From: Curtobacterium flaccumfaciens
Lineage (GTDB): Bacteria > Actinomycetota > Actinomycetes > Actinomycetales > Microbacteriaceae
Length of the DNA: 64,000 nt
Assembly: GCA_029689965.1 (NCBI GenBank)
Contig: CP121450.1
Location: 1,054,001-1,118,000, forward strand
Direction of reading: 5' to 3'
The notes beneath the pieces were generated by a model that ran no database searches, was not told the origin of the DNA, and saw nothing but the letters and a program-made list of their open reading frames with translations. The translations under genes and the position numbers were made by a program. Of this stretch, positions 44,576-56,847 are shown piece after piece (the first letter of the stretch is position 1; each line of letters starts with the position of its first letter).

Positions 44576-45866
44576 CGCGAGCCCCCACCCATGGCGCGAC
44601 GGGTAGATACTTCGCGAAGTGCGGCGAGCAGTCGCGCCTGTTCAATCTCGTCGGTGTCTGCGGTCAGCGCAAGACGAGCTCGCTCGCTCTCGACATGGAC
44701 ATAGCCGCGCTGGCCGCTCAGAACCGCCGCCGCCGCAGGTGCGCCGCTTCCAGAATCCCGAGACGTCAAGAGTGCAAGGGCCTCTTCTGCCACCTCGGCC
44801 TGCAGCAACTCGAGCCGGTATTTGCTCGCCGTGGATCCTGCCACGACGCGAACGATTCCAGCCCGCTCGAGCATGGGATAGTCGGTGCCTATGGAGCTGA
44901 CGTCTCCCGCAACCCCACGGTTGATGAGGCTCCGCAAGAACACGTCAGGCGAGTGCAGCTTGTACTCCGCGAATGTCGCGGCATAGACCATTGATCCAAC
45001 AAGTTGACGTACTTGACCGGAGGCATCTCCTCCTGTCGCCCGAACGGATCTCGAGCGAGGTGCGGGGTGAATAGAAACCCTTGTTCGCGGCCTTCCGATG
45101 TCTGAATGACGGATCGCTGCACCAGACCCTGAGTGACTGCGAATGCGACCCACTGCGCGCTGGTAGATTTCACATGCGCCTGCGGTAGTCCCGGGTTGGA
45201 GGCAATTTCCTCAATCGGTGCCCCGACCTCTGCCGTTGCTCTTGCGTCGGCAGCTTTGAGCGCTGAGTCGGCAATCTGATCACCTTGGGTCCAAACGTTC
45301 GGATTGTAAAGGACCTCACGGCCATCGGCCGTCAAAACCTTACGGATCAGCCTCACGCCAACGAGATGACGCAAGGCGGACTCGGCCGCCTCCTCGTCGC
45401 CGCCGGCTGCCGTCGTTGCGCCATCAAGAGCCTCGTCGCTCAGTAGCGGCTGAATGGTAGTTGTGCGGAGTAAAGCAAGCGCCGCGCGCTCAACCGGAGT
45501 TGTGGCGAGCATATCTAACACCCGGGGGCCGGCCACTACCACAGCCGACATGCTGGGAATGCTCTCGTTCACACTCAATGGCGCATCGTTCGCATCTCGA
45601 TTAATCGCCACCCAGTCGAGAGCCTCCATCGTCCTGAGGACCTCTTTCAAGGTGAGGGGCGATAGCGATGCGTCGACTCCGATCGCTTGCACCCGGCTTG
45701 CCGGGCTCGTCGTACTGCCGCGGAGCCGGAATGCCATCTCAAAGAAGTGGCCCGCGAACTCGAGATTCCCGAGCGCCGCTCGCTGTGAGTCCATCGCGTA
45801 TGCGCTGAGGTGACGAGACAGGCCGAGGGTAAGTTCGGCATCGGACAGAACGTTCACTTGCGCCAA
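44572..45866 (-). CDS. Unrecognised helical/winged-helix-like protein X, frame break
   Basis: About 431 residues. Frame break near 45020 joins P-P and Q-V-R-Q-L-V-G-S-M-V-Y. The pattern of repeated short helices and strands (L-R-T-M-E-A-L-D-W-V-A-I, L-R-H-L-V-G-V-R-L-I-R-K-V-L, M-L-E-R-A-G-I-V-R-V-V) suggests several winged-helix units. No family recognised. First gene of a two-gene unit with Y. The 245-base gap before it (45867-46110) shows no gene and may hold its promoter. Confidence 0.5.
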
Positions 45867-46110
45867 CCCAGGTTCGAAGGACTACAACGGCCTTTCACAG
45901 CATAGCGGTCCGGGCGAAACGCCGAGCAGATTGGCAGGGGAGAGCGCGGGGTGTTCAAAGCCGGACGAGGCATCGAGCTCCGGACCGGACCGTTATCTGG
46001 TTCGTTGGCGGCTCTGCCGCGGCATCGGTTGCCTCGAGTGTTGCGTTGCAAGGCGCGCTGTGCCGTCCGCGTCGTGCTGCGAAGAAGACAGCGCTTGCCC
46101 CTCTGCCGAA

Positions 46111-49100
46111 TCATTTGGGCTCACGGGTATCTTTCATGTACTCGTACAGCATTGCCGGCAGCGCCTTCCCAAGCTCACCGAACAGGGTGCTGTCGGTGAA
46201 CAGGTCGTCAATGAACGCCGGGGTCTCCTCCGCACCCCAAGCAGCGCCTTCGTGAACGCCTTCGGCAGGGCCGGAGACTCCGCGAACTGCTGCGCCGTGT
46301 TCACCGACGCCTGACCCTTGAGGTCCTCATCGAGAGCGAGTTTGCCAACGATGTGGTTCATCTGTAGGTCGATGACGCCGACACCGTACTTGTCACCGAG
46401 GCGTTCGTTGAGTTGCTGGATGATCTCCTCAAGGGCGCTGCGGTGCTTCTCGTGGATCGCGCCCGACCCAATTGCGGTGATCGGATCCAGCCCGGACCCC
46501 TGCTCGAGGTTCAGCTTTACTGCTTCGCCGGCGCTGATCTTGTAGCCCACGAGGGACACGTCCGAAATGTCGACTGGTTCGAGGATCGTCGCGGTCGAGA
46601 GTTGCGGAAGGATGCGCCGGAAGAAGTAGTGCCGGCGCGGCAGGTCGGTGTCCTCAAGGTTGCGGGCTTGCGAGATGAAGTCGTAGAACTTCACAAAGTT
46701 CCCCACATCCGCCTTGAACAGCCGAAGCTCGTCCTGTTCATCCTTGTCGTCATCGAGTACTGCCGCGACCCACCGCTTCTGGAACCGATCCACTGCCGGC
46801 GCGGTCGCAGCGGACACCTTCGAGTTCGCATTGAGTCCGCCCGTGAATGCGGCGTCGAATGCCTGCTCCACCTCGGTCATGTCGTAAATCCCGGCCGAGT
46901 CGAGCTTCGCCACGAGGTCATAGATGAGGTTCGGGTCGGTCGTCGCGGTGAGGGTCGCCTTGCGGTAGTACGGCAAGAACGCATCCAGCACCTCTTGCGG
47001 ATCGTTGACGAAGTCAAGGACGAACGTCTTGTCCTTGCCCGGGTGAGTGCGGTTCAGCCGAGACAGGGTCTGCACGGCTTGCACGCCGCCAAGCTTCTTG
47101 TCGACGTACATCGCGACCAGGCGGGGCTGGTCGAACCCGGTCTGGAACTTCTCCGCCACGATCATCACGTTGTAGGTGGCCGGCTTGAATGCCTCCGCGA
47201 GATCCGACTGCACCCCAGGGTTCTGGGTTCGTTCCGTCCGCCCCTCGCCCACGTCGTCGGGGTCCTCGACCGTGCCGGAGAACGCCACCAACGACCGCAC
47301 ACCCAGTACGCCCGCATCATCGATGTAGCTGTCGAGGTACTTCTTCCACCGCACAGCCTCCACCCGTGACCCGGTGACGACCATTGCCTTTGCTTTGCCG
47401 TCCAGCAGCGGCTGCACCAAGGCTCGGAAGTGGTCGACGACGATCTTTGCCTTCTGGCTAATGTTCGTCGGGTGTAACCGCACATAGCGGACGAGCGCCT
47501 TCACCGCGGTTGATTCGTCGACCTCGCCGGCGCCGTCGTAGTCGCCGTCGGGGTGTTGCAGCTTCCACGCCACCTTGTACGGGGTGTAGTTCTGCAACAC
47601 GTCAAGGATGAAGCCCTCCTCGATCGCCTGCTGCATCGAGTACAGGTCGAACGGTTCCGGCGTCGCATCCGGCCCCGCATCCTCCGGCACCCGCCCGAAC
47701 AGCTCCAGCGTCTTCGCTTTCGGGGTAGCAGTGAACGCGAAGTAGGAGAGATTCGGCGCCGACGCAGTGACCGACATGGCCCACTGCAGGTACGCGTCCG
47801 AGTCGATCGGCGCACCCTCGGCGACTGCCGCCTGTTCATCCGGGGACAGCACCTTCGTCAACGCCCCCGCAGTCGACCCCGTCTGCGACGAATGAGCCTC
47901 GTCCGCGATCACCGCGAAACGGCGCCCCTTCAACTCTGGCAGGGTTTGAATTGCGGTGATCAGCGCCTCGAACGACTGGATCGTCACGATCACGATGTTC
48001 TTGCCGCCAGTGAGTGCCGCCGCGAGTTGCTTCGACTTCGACTCGCCTCCATCCTTCGTGATGGACTGCACCACACCGGCCTGCTTCTCGAACTGCGCGA
48101 TCGCGTCCTGCAGCTGCTTGTCCAGCACCGTCCGGTCGGTGACCACGACGACCGTGTCGAACACCCGCTGGTTCTCGTCACCATGCAGTTGAGACAGCCT
48201 GTGGGCGAGCCACGAAATCGAGTTCGTCTTCCCCGACCCCGCCGAATGCTGCACCAAGTACCGGTTCCCCGCCCCCTCAGCCCGCGCCGCCTCAACAAGC
48301 CGGGTCACGGCCCTCCACTGGTGGTAGCGGGGAACAGCACCTTCTGCGTCTTCGTCTTCTTGCCGGTGTCCGGGTCGACATCTGTCTCGACCTGAAGGTG
48401 CACGAACGACCCAACAGTTGCAGCCAGGTGTCGCGCTGGAGGACCTCCTCCCAGAAGTACGAGGAGGCCGACCCGTCTGGGTTTGCCGGATTCCCTGCGC
48501 CCTCGTCCGCGCCCTTGTTGAAGGGTAGGAATCGGGTAGCAGCGCCGGCGAGCCTGGTCGTCATCCGCACCTCGGAGTTGGATACCACGAAGTGCACCAG
48601 CGACCGCTTTGCAAACCCGAACAAGGGCTCACCTGCGGGCGACCGGTCGAACCGGTACTGATCGACGGCGTTCCCGATCGGCTGCGTGAAGTTGGTCTTC
48701 AGCTCGACCGTCGCGATCGGGATGCCGTTGACGAACAGCACCAGGTCCAACGCCTTGTTCGGATGCTTGACCGAGTAGTGCACCTGACGGACAACCCGGA
48801 CCCGCATCTTCGCGTAAGCCTCGAGCGTGTCGGGGTTCTGAGTGGTTGCCGGCCGGAACTGCGCCATCCGGAACTTGACCACACCACTGTGCAGCGGCAC
48901 TAGCGAGAAGCCCTCGTGCAGCATTCGGATCGTACCGCCGTTCTTCAAGGGGTCCAGATCCAAGGACTTCGCCAACCGGGCGGCGATGCTGCGCGCCGCC
49001 TCGTCACGCTGAGTGGCCGTATCAGTCGGCCGGACGACCTTCGCGAACTCGGACGGCTGCGAATCCTCCAACCAACCGACGACATCCTCCGGGAAGAGAG

Positions 49101-49217
49101 CCAGCTCCCGGTCATAGCCGGCGTCAGTCGGCGAGTACAACCAGCCGCTCGCCGCCAGGTGTTCGGCGAGCTCGTTTTCCAGCACCGACTCCAGATGCGC
49201 CCAGCAACACCGCTCAT
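46111..49217 (-). CDS. hsdR: Type I restriction endonuclease subunit R (HsdR), frame breaks
   Basis: About 1035 residues. The N-terminal nuclease has A-T-V-E-L-K-T-N-F (PD-(D/E)XK), the helicase motor has Walker A (H-S-A-G-S-G-K-T) and D-E-A-H, and F-Q-T-G-F-D-Q-P is motif V/VI-like. It translocates DNA and cuts unmethylated DNA in complex with HsdM and HsdS. Breaks near 49200, 48405 and 46245; the last, once cured, gives a normal end at 46111. The start ATG overlaps the hsdS stop (ATGA). Confidence 0.92.
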
Positions 49218-50387
49218 GCAGCCACCCCCACGTTAGTCTTCCCCGTCACCGCAGCCGAAATCAGCGCCGCACGGCGCTCTCGCGCAAGCCTTACGCCGCG
49301 CTCGGCAGTTGAGATCGCCTTGTCGATTCTGCTCGTCAGTGCGTCTAGTTCATCAGCAACCCGCCGAGCAGTCTTCGGTTCCACCTGAGGCACACGAAGA
49401 GACTTGATGTCGTCGACGTTGATCCGCTTGAACGTGCTGCCAATCGAGGCACGCTCGAACGCGTCGCTGCCAACTGCGGACGTGAGCACGTAATGGAGAA
49501 ACCGCGATGCATCCCTATCCGCAGGACGGGTACGAATGAGCGAGACGTCTTGCCCCATTACGGTCGGCTCGATGTCCGGAGGAACAATCGAAACCTTGCC
49601 GACACTTGTGTTCCGGCAGACGAGAAGATCCCACGGCTCCAGAGTCCTGCCACCCTCGCCGAGGCTCCTGAAAGACTCCTCGGTCGTTCGACGGGCGTTC
49701 GTCACGTTGACCCAATGTCCTGCGACTTCACGGACGGAAGCCACCGCGAAGGAGCCATCGCCGTCCGCAGACTCGGCGGTCACATGCTTGCAGTCGAGGA
49801 CCAAGGCTACATTTCGAAGTGCGACCAGAGGTCCATTAGCGGCTTGGGTCACCGCTGCTGTGGTGGCCGAAAGGCGGCGTTCGATGAGGAGGGTGATGAG
49901 TTCCTCGTTCTTCGCGATGAACGCGTCGATCTGCGTCGTCTCCCGATCAAGATAGTCCGCAATCGCCCGCTGCTCGAGTGGATCCGGAACCCACACTTTT
50001 ATGTTACGAATTTCACCCCAATCGGCCCGTGGCATCTTCGCCCCGTAAACGGAGGCGATCACCGGCTCAAGGAAGGGCTCGGACAGGGCCACGTAGGCGA
50101 GGTACCGGCTCGTCATCAAACTTGGCACCGGACGGTAGACGTGGAAGTCTCCCACGGCGTCACCGTCCGTGTCTGCCAGCCAGGCTTTCCGCAGGTTTGG
50201 ACGGAGTTTGCCGAACAGCACATCACCGCGACGGAAGCTGATGCCGTCGCCTTCGTACTGCACGTCTGGGTCGAAGCTGAGCCGACCGGTCGCCTTTTCG
50301 ACTGCTTCGAGCCCGATCCTGAAGTCGCCCGAGTCGTGGATCTCTAGTGACTAATCGAACAGTACGGCCGAAGGCAACCTCGCTCAC
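49214..50387 (-). CDS. hsdS: Type I specificity subunit (HsdS), frame break
   Basis: About 391 residues: two target-recognition domains separated by the conserved helix ([14 protein letters not shown]) and ended by a second one ([13 protein letters not shown]). The N-terminus begins at GTG 50387, overlapping the hsdM stop, and shifts frame near 50345. [10 protein letters not shown] is typical of the first domain. It sets the DNA sequence recognised by the complex, which cannot be inferred here. Confidence 0.88.
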
Positions 50388-52328
50388 CGCTCGACCTCGA
50401 CGAGCATCACTCGGAGTTCATCCATGACGGCGTCGAGGTCGCGATCGATTTCTTCGAGCGGGCGGGGTGGGATGTACTGGTAGAAGTGGCGGGTGAAGGG
50501 GATCTCCGCACCGTCCTTGGTCTTGGAGTGATCGACCCATGCGTCGGGGCATACGGAAGGACTTCACGGGTGACGTATGCGTCGACGTCCTCATCCCACG
50601 GCACGTTCTCTGTGTCGCGGAGCGAGGCATCCGGCTCCGGATTGCCCTTGCTGTCGGTGCAGATGTCGGCGCTGTCATCCTGCTCGCCGAGCTCGGTTGT
50701 GACGGCCTTGAGCAGCGGTGCGGGGAGGGGGAGGCCTTCGGCTTTCGCGGCATCTTTCAGCGCCTTGTGGAACGCCGTGCGGTTCTTCCACACCGTGTCG
50801 GTGCCGAGCCTGTCGAGGGCGGCACGTAAAGCTGCGGCATCCGTCTCGTTCAGCTTCTGGATCACCTTGGCGTCGAGGACGGTGTCGACGCGCTCGGGAG
50901 TGGCCTGCCAGTTGAACCTGAGGGGGCGTTCGACGGTGATGGTCCGGTAGAGGAAGTCCTCGTTGCGGAAGACCTTCGAGTGCTCCCCATCCTCAAATCT
51001 GCCGTAGAGGCCGACGATCGTCTCGATGTTCCGCGGCGAGAGCTCGTTGCGTTTGGAGCCGAGGCCCTTACGGAGCTTGGTGAACATCTCGCGGCCGTCG
51101 ATGAGCTGTACCCGGCCCTTGCGGTCGCCTTCCTTGCGGTTCGTGAGGATCCAGATGTACGTGGAGATGCCGGTGTTGTAGAACATGTCCTTCGGCAGGC
51201 CGATGATCGCTTCGACGAGGTCGTTATCGAGTAGCCACTTGCGGATGTTCGACTCGCCGCCGCCCGCGCCGCCGGAGAACAGCGGCGACCCGTTGAGAAC
51301 AATCGCCATGCGGGAGCCGCCGTCTTCAGGCTTGCGCATCTTCGACACCAGGTGCAGCAGGAACAGCATGGCCCCGTCGCTGACAGCGGGGGTGCCGGGG
51401 CCGAAACGTCCGTTGAAGCCGAGCTTGGTGTGCTCGTCGTCGACGTAGGCGCGCTGGTCTTTCCAGTCGACGCCGAACGGCGGGTTCGACAGGCCGTAGT
51501 CGAAGTTCTTGTCGTCAAAGGCGTCTTCAGTGAGGGTGTCGCCGAGGGCGATGTTGTCGACGTCCTGGCCCTTGATGACCATGTCGGCCTTGCAGATCGC
51601 GTACGAGGCGTCGTTGTAGTCCTGCCCGTACAGACTGAGCTGGATGCCCGGATTCATTCTGCGGAGATACTCGTCAGCGACGGACAGCATCCCACCGGTG
51701 CCGGCAGTCGGGTCGTAAACGGACCGGACCACTCCAGACTTCGAGAGAGCGCCGTCGTCGAGGGCGAACAGCAGTTGCACCATCAGCGCGATCACTTCGC
51801 GGGGCGTGTAGTGATCGCCGGCGGTCTCGTTCGACTTCTCGTTGGCGAACCGGATGAGCTCCTCGAACACGAGCCCCATCTGAATGTTACTGACCGTACG
51901 GGGGTGGAAGTTGGCCTGCGCGAACTTCTCCGTCACCGCGAACAGCTTGTTCTTCTCGGCCAGCTTGTTCAGTGTCTTGTCGAACTCGAATCGCTCGAAA
52001 ATGTCCCGCACGTTCGACGAGAATCCGGCAAGGTACGAGGCGAGGTTCGCCCGGAGGTCCTGCGGGTCGGCGACGAGCTTGCCGAGGTCGAAGGGGGACG
52101 TGTTGTAGAACTCATGCCCGGAAGCTTCAGTGAGTGTGACGGTCTGCAGCATCTGGGGAGCGAGCCGATCGCCTTCGCTGTCTGCAGGACGGCGGGCTTC
52201 GTGTCGGCCAGGACGGCGTCGAGTCGGCGGAGCACTGTGAACGGAAGAACGACCGACCCGTACTCGGAGGGCTTGAACGGGCCGCGGAGCGACTCGGCGA
52301 TGTTCCAGATGAAGGCGACGTGATTCAC
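50384..52328 (-). CDS. hsdM: Type I methyltransferase subunit (HsdM), frame breaks
   Basis: About 649 residues. N6-adenine methyltransferase motifs are [10 protein letters not shown] (SAM binding) and S-N-P-P-F-G (catalytic N-P-P-F). GTG 52328 opens [12 protein letters not shown]. Breaks near 52165 and 50535; after the second the protein ends V-M-L-V-E-V-E-R. First gene of the hsdM-hsdS-hsdR operon, all joined by 4-base overlaps. Confidence 0.92.
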
Positions 52329-52813
52329 CAAAGGTAGGCACTCCTGCAGTACAGCAACGAACATGCGGCACCAACGCCGCGAACTCTCCCATCCTCGTCC
52401 ATGAGGGGCCAACACACGCAACGCCGGGCGCTGCGCTCTACGGCGCGATTCACCACGCAGGATCGAGAACAGAGTCGCTCTGAAGGCGTGAGACCGCTCA
52501 AGGCTTCGCCTGTCGCTGAGATGAGTGATGGGCATCGTCCGGGATCGCGTCGGAGAATCCGGCGCGCCTCGCCCTGTACGGCGCGGCGAGGGCGCCGCCG
52601 AGGTTCGCACGTGGCGCTCGGTGCTCGGTGCCTCCGCTATGGACGACGATCGCGAACTCCGAGCGAAATGAGTCCGTGCCAGTGCATGGGCGGAGCCGCC
52701 CTGCGGCGCCTCGGCAATCGTTCCTTTGTGCCAGCTTCGCGTCCGGGAGTCTCAACTACTTCGAGAGAAGTCTCACCTGCATTGAGAAACGACACCCCCG
52801 GCCGAAGACTACG

Positions 52814-52887
52814 TGGAGCGAGTGACGGGAATCGAACCCGCGCTACCAGCTTGGGAAGCTGGAGTTCTACCATTGAACTACACTCGC
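52814..52887 (-). tRNA. tRNA-Gly (anticodon CCC)
   Basis: A 74-base cloverleaf including encoded CCA. Acceptor GCGAGTG pairs with CACTCGC, the anticodon arm is CCAGC-TTCCCAA-GCTGG, and GGTTCGATTCC forms the T-arm. It lies about 490 bases upstream of the restriction operon start. The space 52329-52813 shows only a short GC hairpin at 52688-52701 downstream of the tRNA and no gene. Confidence 0.95.
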
Positions 52888-53129
52888 GCACCCCGCTCAG
52901 CGGGACGTGGCAAGCCTAGCGGATTCTCCGCTGGACGCCAGCCGAGCGCGCACCGTGCGCCCCAGGGCGCACGTGATCCGTGCCTCCAGGCCGGCCCACG
53001 CGGTGTCTCGAGACGGTGAGCCGACCGCACCCGTGTCTCCGCTGTGAGCCCGCCCGCCTGACGGACAGGTGTCGTCCTCGTGTGTACCGTCCAGGTGGAT
53101 CGAGCGACCCGAACCCGAGGAGGACCCGG

Positions 53130-54196
53130 ATGGTCAGACATCCCCTCATCGACGATGTCGTCGGACCCGCGATCGTGGTCGAGTCCGCCTCGCCGGTGGT
53201 GTGGCTGACCGAGGCGCTCGCCTCCCTGCTCCGACGGGCCTCCGAGTCCGGGCGCACGGTCGTGCTCCGCACCGGCGGGCAGGCAGCGGTGACCCCGGCC
53301 CTCCGGCACGCCCTGGGGCGTACGGCGCGGCATGGGCCGTGTCGGACTTCGACGGCACGTTGCGTGACGGACGCACGGGCGTCGTCGCCTCGGGCATCGA
53401 GGACTTCGTCCACCGCGGCCCCGAGATCCTCGGCACGCCCTCTCCGGAACACCCGGTGTCCGAGGACTCGGTCCGCCAGATCAGCATCGACCTGACGCTG
53501 CGGCACCGGCCCGAGCGGGCGATCGACATCGGTTCCGCGATCGAGGCGCTGTGCGAGACGGTCGGCACGTGCCCGACGCGATGGGGCACCGTCGAACCCC
53601 TCACCGTCCCGTGGGACCGCTGGGTCGTCACGCAGTACGCGAAGCACGAGGCCCCGGCGGTCTCGACGTCGTACGCCGTGGGCGAGGGGTTCTCCGCGAC
53701 CATGACGGCGCACCTGCTCGACGGGGTCATCGTGGAGACCATGTCCGCGGTGCTCACCATCCCCGAGGACGGCGCAGACCCGGCGCTCGCGTCGAAGCTG
53801 CTCGATGCGGTGCACCGTGTGGCCGACGACGTCGAACCGGTGTTCGGTGTCGTGATGCAGCGCCGGGGCGACGCCGACCACCTCGTCCGGGCGGTGTCGC
53901 ACGGCGAACCGTCCCCGCTCGCCGTCGTGGTGGGGTCCGAGGCGAGCGAGTTCCTCGACCGCGACGGGACCTGGCCGCCGCCGCGCACCACGACGTCGAC
54001 CTTCGGCGGTGGAGGGCTGGTCGTGCGGTTCGACGACGGGTGGGAGGCGCTCGAGTCGTTCCTCGACCGCATCGACGAGGACCGCTTCCTGCAGCTCGTC
54101 GGCGGCGCCCCACTCGACCCCGCGCACGACGAGGGCACGCTCGACGGGCACCTCGGCGGTGCTCCGCACGCGTTCGGCGGCCACCGTGCCCCGTGA
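53130..54196 (+). CDS. Probable DUF6177-family protein, frame break
   Basis: About 355 residues. H-P-L-I-D-D-V-V-G-P-A-I-V-V-E-S, W-L-T-E-A-L-A-S-L-L-R-R and R-T-V-V-L-R-T-G-G resemble, from memory, DUF6177 proteins of actinobacteria. After a break near 53315 come A-W-A-V-S-D-F-D-G-T-L and S-I-D-L-T-L-R-H-R-P. Function unknown; some relatives are near type VII secretion genes, none of which is seen here. Confidence 0.6.
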
Positions 54197-54533
54197 CGTC
54201 ACCCTGCTCTGCCGGGAGCCGGTCGAGACGCGAGACGTCGCCGAGGCGCTGCTGCTGCACGACGAGACCTGGGGCGTGCGTGCGCTCGACGACGGGCCGA
54301 TGGTGCAGGTGTGCCGGGACGCCACGCATCCGGTCATCACGGTGCTCGGGGTGCGGCGGGTCGACTCGTTCGACGAGGTCGAGCGGATCCTGCCGGACGT
54401 CCCGACGCTGTCGACGCCCCTGTGGTGGGTGGACACGGTGACCCCCGCGGGTGCGGACGGCGAGTCCGGGATCTCCGCCGCGCTCGAGGCGGCGATGGAC
54501 CTCGACGCGGTCTGCATCGTCCACGGCGACTGA
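54186..54533 (+). CDS. Hypothetical protein coupled to DUF6177-like gene
   Basis: 115 residues from GTG 54186, overlapping the previous stop by 11 bases. V-T-L-L-C-R-E-P-V-E-T-R-D-V-A-E-A-L and W-W-V-D-T-V-T-P-A-G suggest a small alpha/beta domain. The C-terminal M-D-L-D-A-V-C-I-V-H-G is protein-like. No family recognised. Confidence 0.55.
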   Translation: MPRDVTLLCREPVETRDVAEALLLHDETWGVRALDDGPMVQVCRDATHPVITVLGVRRVDSFDEVERILPDVPTLSTPLWWVDTVTPAGADGESGISAALEAAMDLDAVCIVHGD

Positions 54534-54555
54534 GTTCGGCGGAAACCTGCCGCTC

Positions 54556-54624
54556 CACTGTGCGAGGTTCCGCGCAGCGTGCGACGCGATCGACCTCGCA
54601 CCGTGCACGGAACCTCGCACACTG
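54556..54624. repeat. Large inverted repeat between convergent genes
   Basis: Arms of about 29 bases, starting CACTGTGCGAGGTTCCG and ending CGGAACCTCGCACACTG, match at 25 of 29 positions. A further partial copy of the CTCGCACGGTGCGA type follows at 54645-54660. It sits between convergent genes and may act as a terminator or REP-like element. Confidence 0.7.
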
Positions 54625-54686
54625 CGGATGGCGGCGCGGCGTGACCTCGCACGGTGCGACTCGGAGCTCGGCAGCCCGGCCCGTCG

Positions 54687-56730
54687 TCAGTCGCGCTCGT
54701 TCATGGCGGCCAGGCGTTCGTTGTACGCCTTGAGGTCCGCGTCCCCGTCGCGGTCGGCCTTCCGGTCGAGGCGCTTGGCGTCCCGGGCGTCCGACTTCAC
54801 CCAGTTGCGCACCACGAGCAGGGCGACGAACACCATCGGCAGCTCCGACGCCCCCCACGCGATGCCGCCGCCCGTGTGCTGGTCGGCGAGCAACGCCGCG
54901 TCGTTCGTCTGTCCGAGTGCGCGGAACCAGTCGATCGCGAACACCGACTCGGACGTCATGACCGCGACGCCGAAGAACGCGTGGAACGCCAGGGTCGCGA
55001 GCAGGGCGATGATGAGGATCGGGTACTGCGGCCGCGCGGGCCCCGGGTCGACGCCGACGAACACCCAGAAGAACAGGTAGCCGCTGAACACGAAGTGCAC
55101 GACCATCGCGACGTGCCACTCGTGCGACTGCATGGCGAACTGGAACGCGGGCGTGAAGTAGAACACCACGAGGGACCCGGCGAAGATCACCCCGGCGACG
55201 GCGGGCTTCGCGAGGAACTGCATGTACCGGGAGTGCGTGAAGAGCATGAGCCATTCGCGTGCTCCCCGTGACCCGTCGTTGCGCACCGGCAGGGTCCGCA
55301 GCGCGAGCAGCACCGGGCCGCCGAGCACGAGCGGCAACGGCACGAACATCATGAGCAGCATGTGCTGGAGCATGTGCGACGAGAAGTGGATCATCCCGTA
55401 GACCGCCGGGCCGCCCGAGGTCGTCCAGACGAACAGGGCGCAGCCGAGCAGCCACGCGATGGTGCGTCCGACGGGCCACCCGTCGCCGCGCTTCCGGAGC
55501 TTCCGCACGGCGAGCAGGTACCAGCCGGCACCGACGACGGCGATCCCGAGCCAGACCCAGTCGATGTGCCACTGCGTCAGGTAGGTGTGGACGGTCTGCG
55601 CCGGCGGGTACGGGAACCCGATGAGTCCCGAGCGGGTGTCGTCACCGGTCTCCGGGGTCTGTGGGATCGGCGGCTGCGACCGGGACACGGCGACCGAGAC
55701 CCCGATGGCGACGGCCATGAACACGATCTCGGCGAGGGCGAACCGCACGAACAGGCGACGGTCGAGCGGTGCACGCAGCAGCCCGGGACCAGCCGGCGGC
55801 GCTGCACGACCCCGGCGAGCCCGAGCAGCACGAGGATCGCGGCCTTCACCGTGATGAGCCAGCCGTACGTGGTCGTGAACAGGTCGAGCGGGCCGGTCAG
55901 GCGCAGCGAGGCGTTCACGATGCCGGAGAACGCGACGGCGGCGAACGCCCAGCCGGCGAGCGTCGAGTACCGCGAGACGACCCGCCCGGTGGCGCCCCGC
56001 GTCCGCGAGCGGAGGGCCAGGACGGCGACGAGCCCGCCTGCCCAGACGCACACCGCGACGAGGTGCACCGCGAGGGAGTTCACCGCGTTCGCGTGCTCGA
56101 GTGACCCGGCGGCGTGGCCGGACAGGGCGAGGGGAGGAGCGCGAAGAGCCCCGCGACCGTGGCCACCGCCAAGGTCGTCACCCGGGTGGCGAACGCTGCG
56201 ACGACGGTCGCGACGAGGATCGCTGCGGCCGAGACGACGAGCGCCTGGCCGATCTCGACCTGGAACGCGAAGAGCATGAAGTTCCGTGCGAACACCGGAC
56301 TCGTGAGCGGGACGCCGAGGGTGTTCGCGCCGGTGAACACGATGCTCACGACGGCGGCGAGGAACCACACCGCCCCCGAGACGGCCGCCCACCGAGCGGC
56401 ACGGTGCTGCACGCTCGACAGTGCCCCGTGGTCCTTCTTCTGCGCCGGCAGCGCGAACGCGGCGACGACGAGCAGGCCGATCGTCAGCGCCGCCGTCGTG
56501 TCGTGCACCACCCGTGCCACGGGGAGGCCGTACTCGACGAGGTCGCCCGCGGACACGAGCTGCTGGTTCGCGGTGAACGCGCCGGTGAGCGTCATCCCGA
56601 GGATCGAGCACGCCACCGCGAGCGGGACGGCGACGACGAGCACCGTCGCGACGGTGGACGTGCGCGCGGTGACGGGCGCGGATTCCGGCGCCGCGCCTCC
56701 AGGCTGGGTTTCGGGTGACGTGACGGTCAT
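54687..56730 (-). CDS. CopD-CtaG fusion (copper transport/cytochrome c oxidase assembly), frame breaks
   Basis: About 681 residues. The N-terminal half is a CopD-like domain with about eight helices (V-H-D-T-T-A-A-L-T-I-G and, in other frames, V-H-L-V-A-V-C-V-W-A-G-G-L). The C-terminal half is CtaG-like (cytochrome c oxidase assembly membrane protein): W-H-I-D-W-V-W-L, H-F-S-S-H-M-L-Q-H-M-L-L-M-M and H-F-V-F-S-G-Y-L-F-F-W. Histidines in helices are probable copper ligands. Breaks near 56130 and 55790. Such fusions are common in actinobacteria. Confidence 0.85.
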
Positions 56731-56847
56731 GACCGTCCAATCGTAGGTGTTCGATCTGGAGGCGCGACGTGCGTCGCGCCCACTGGCTGCGGCCCGCCAC
56801 AGGCTCGCGCCCACCGCATCGGGCGGGAAGCGACGCGGCTCGCGTCG

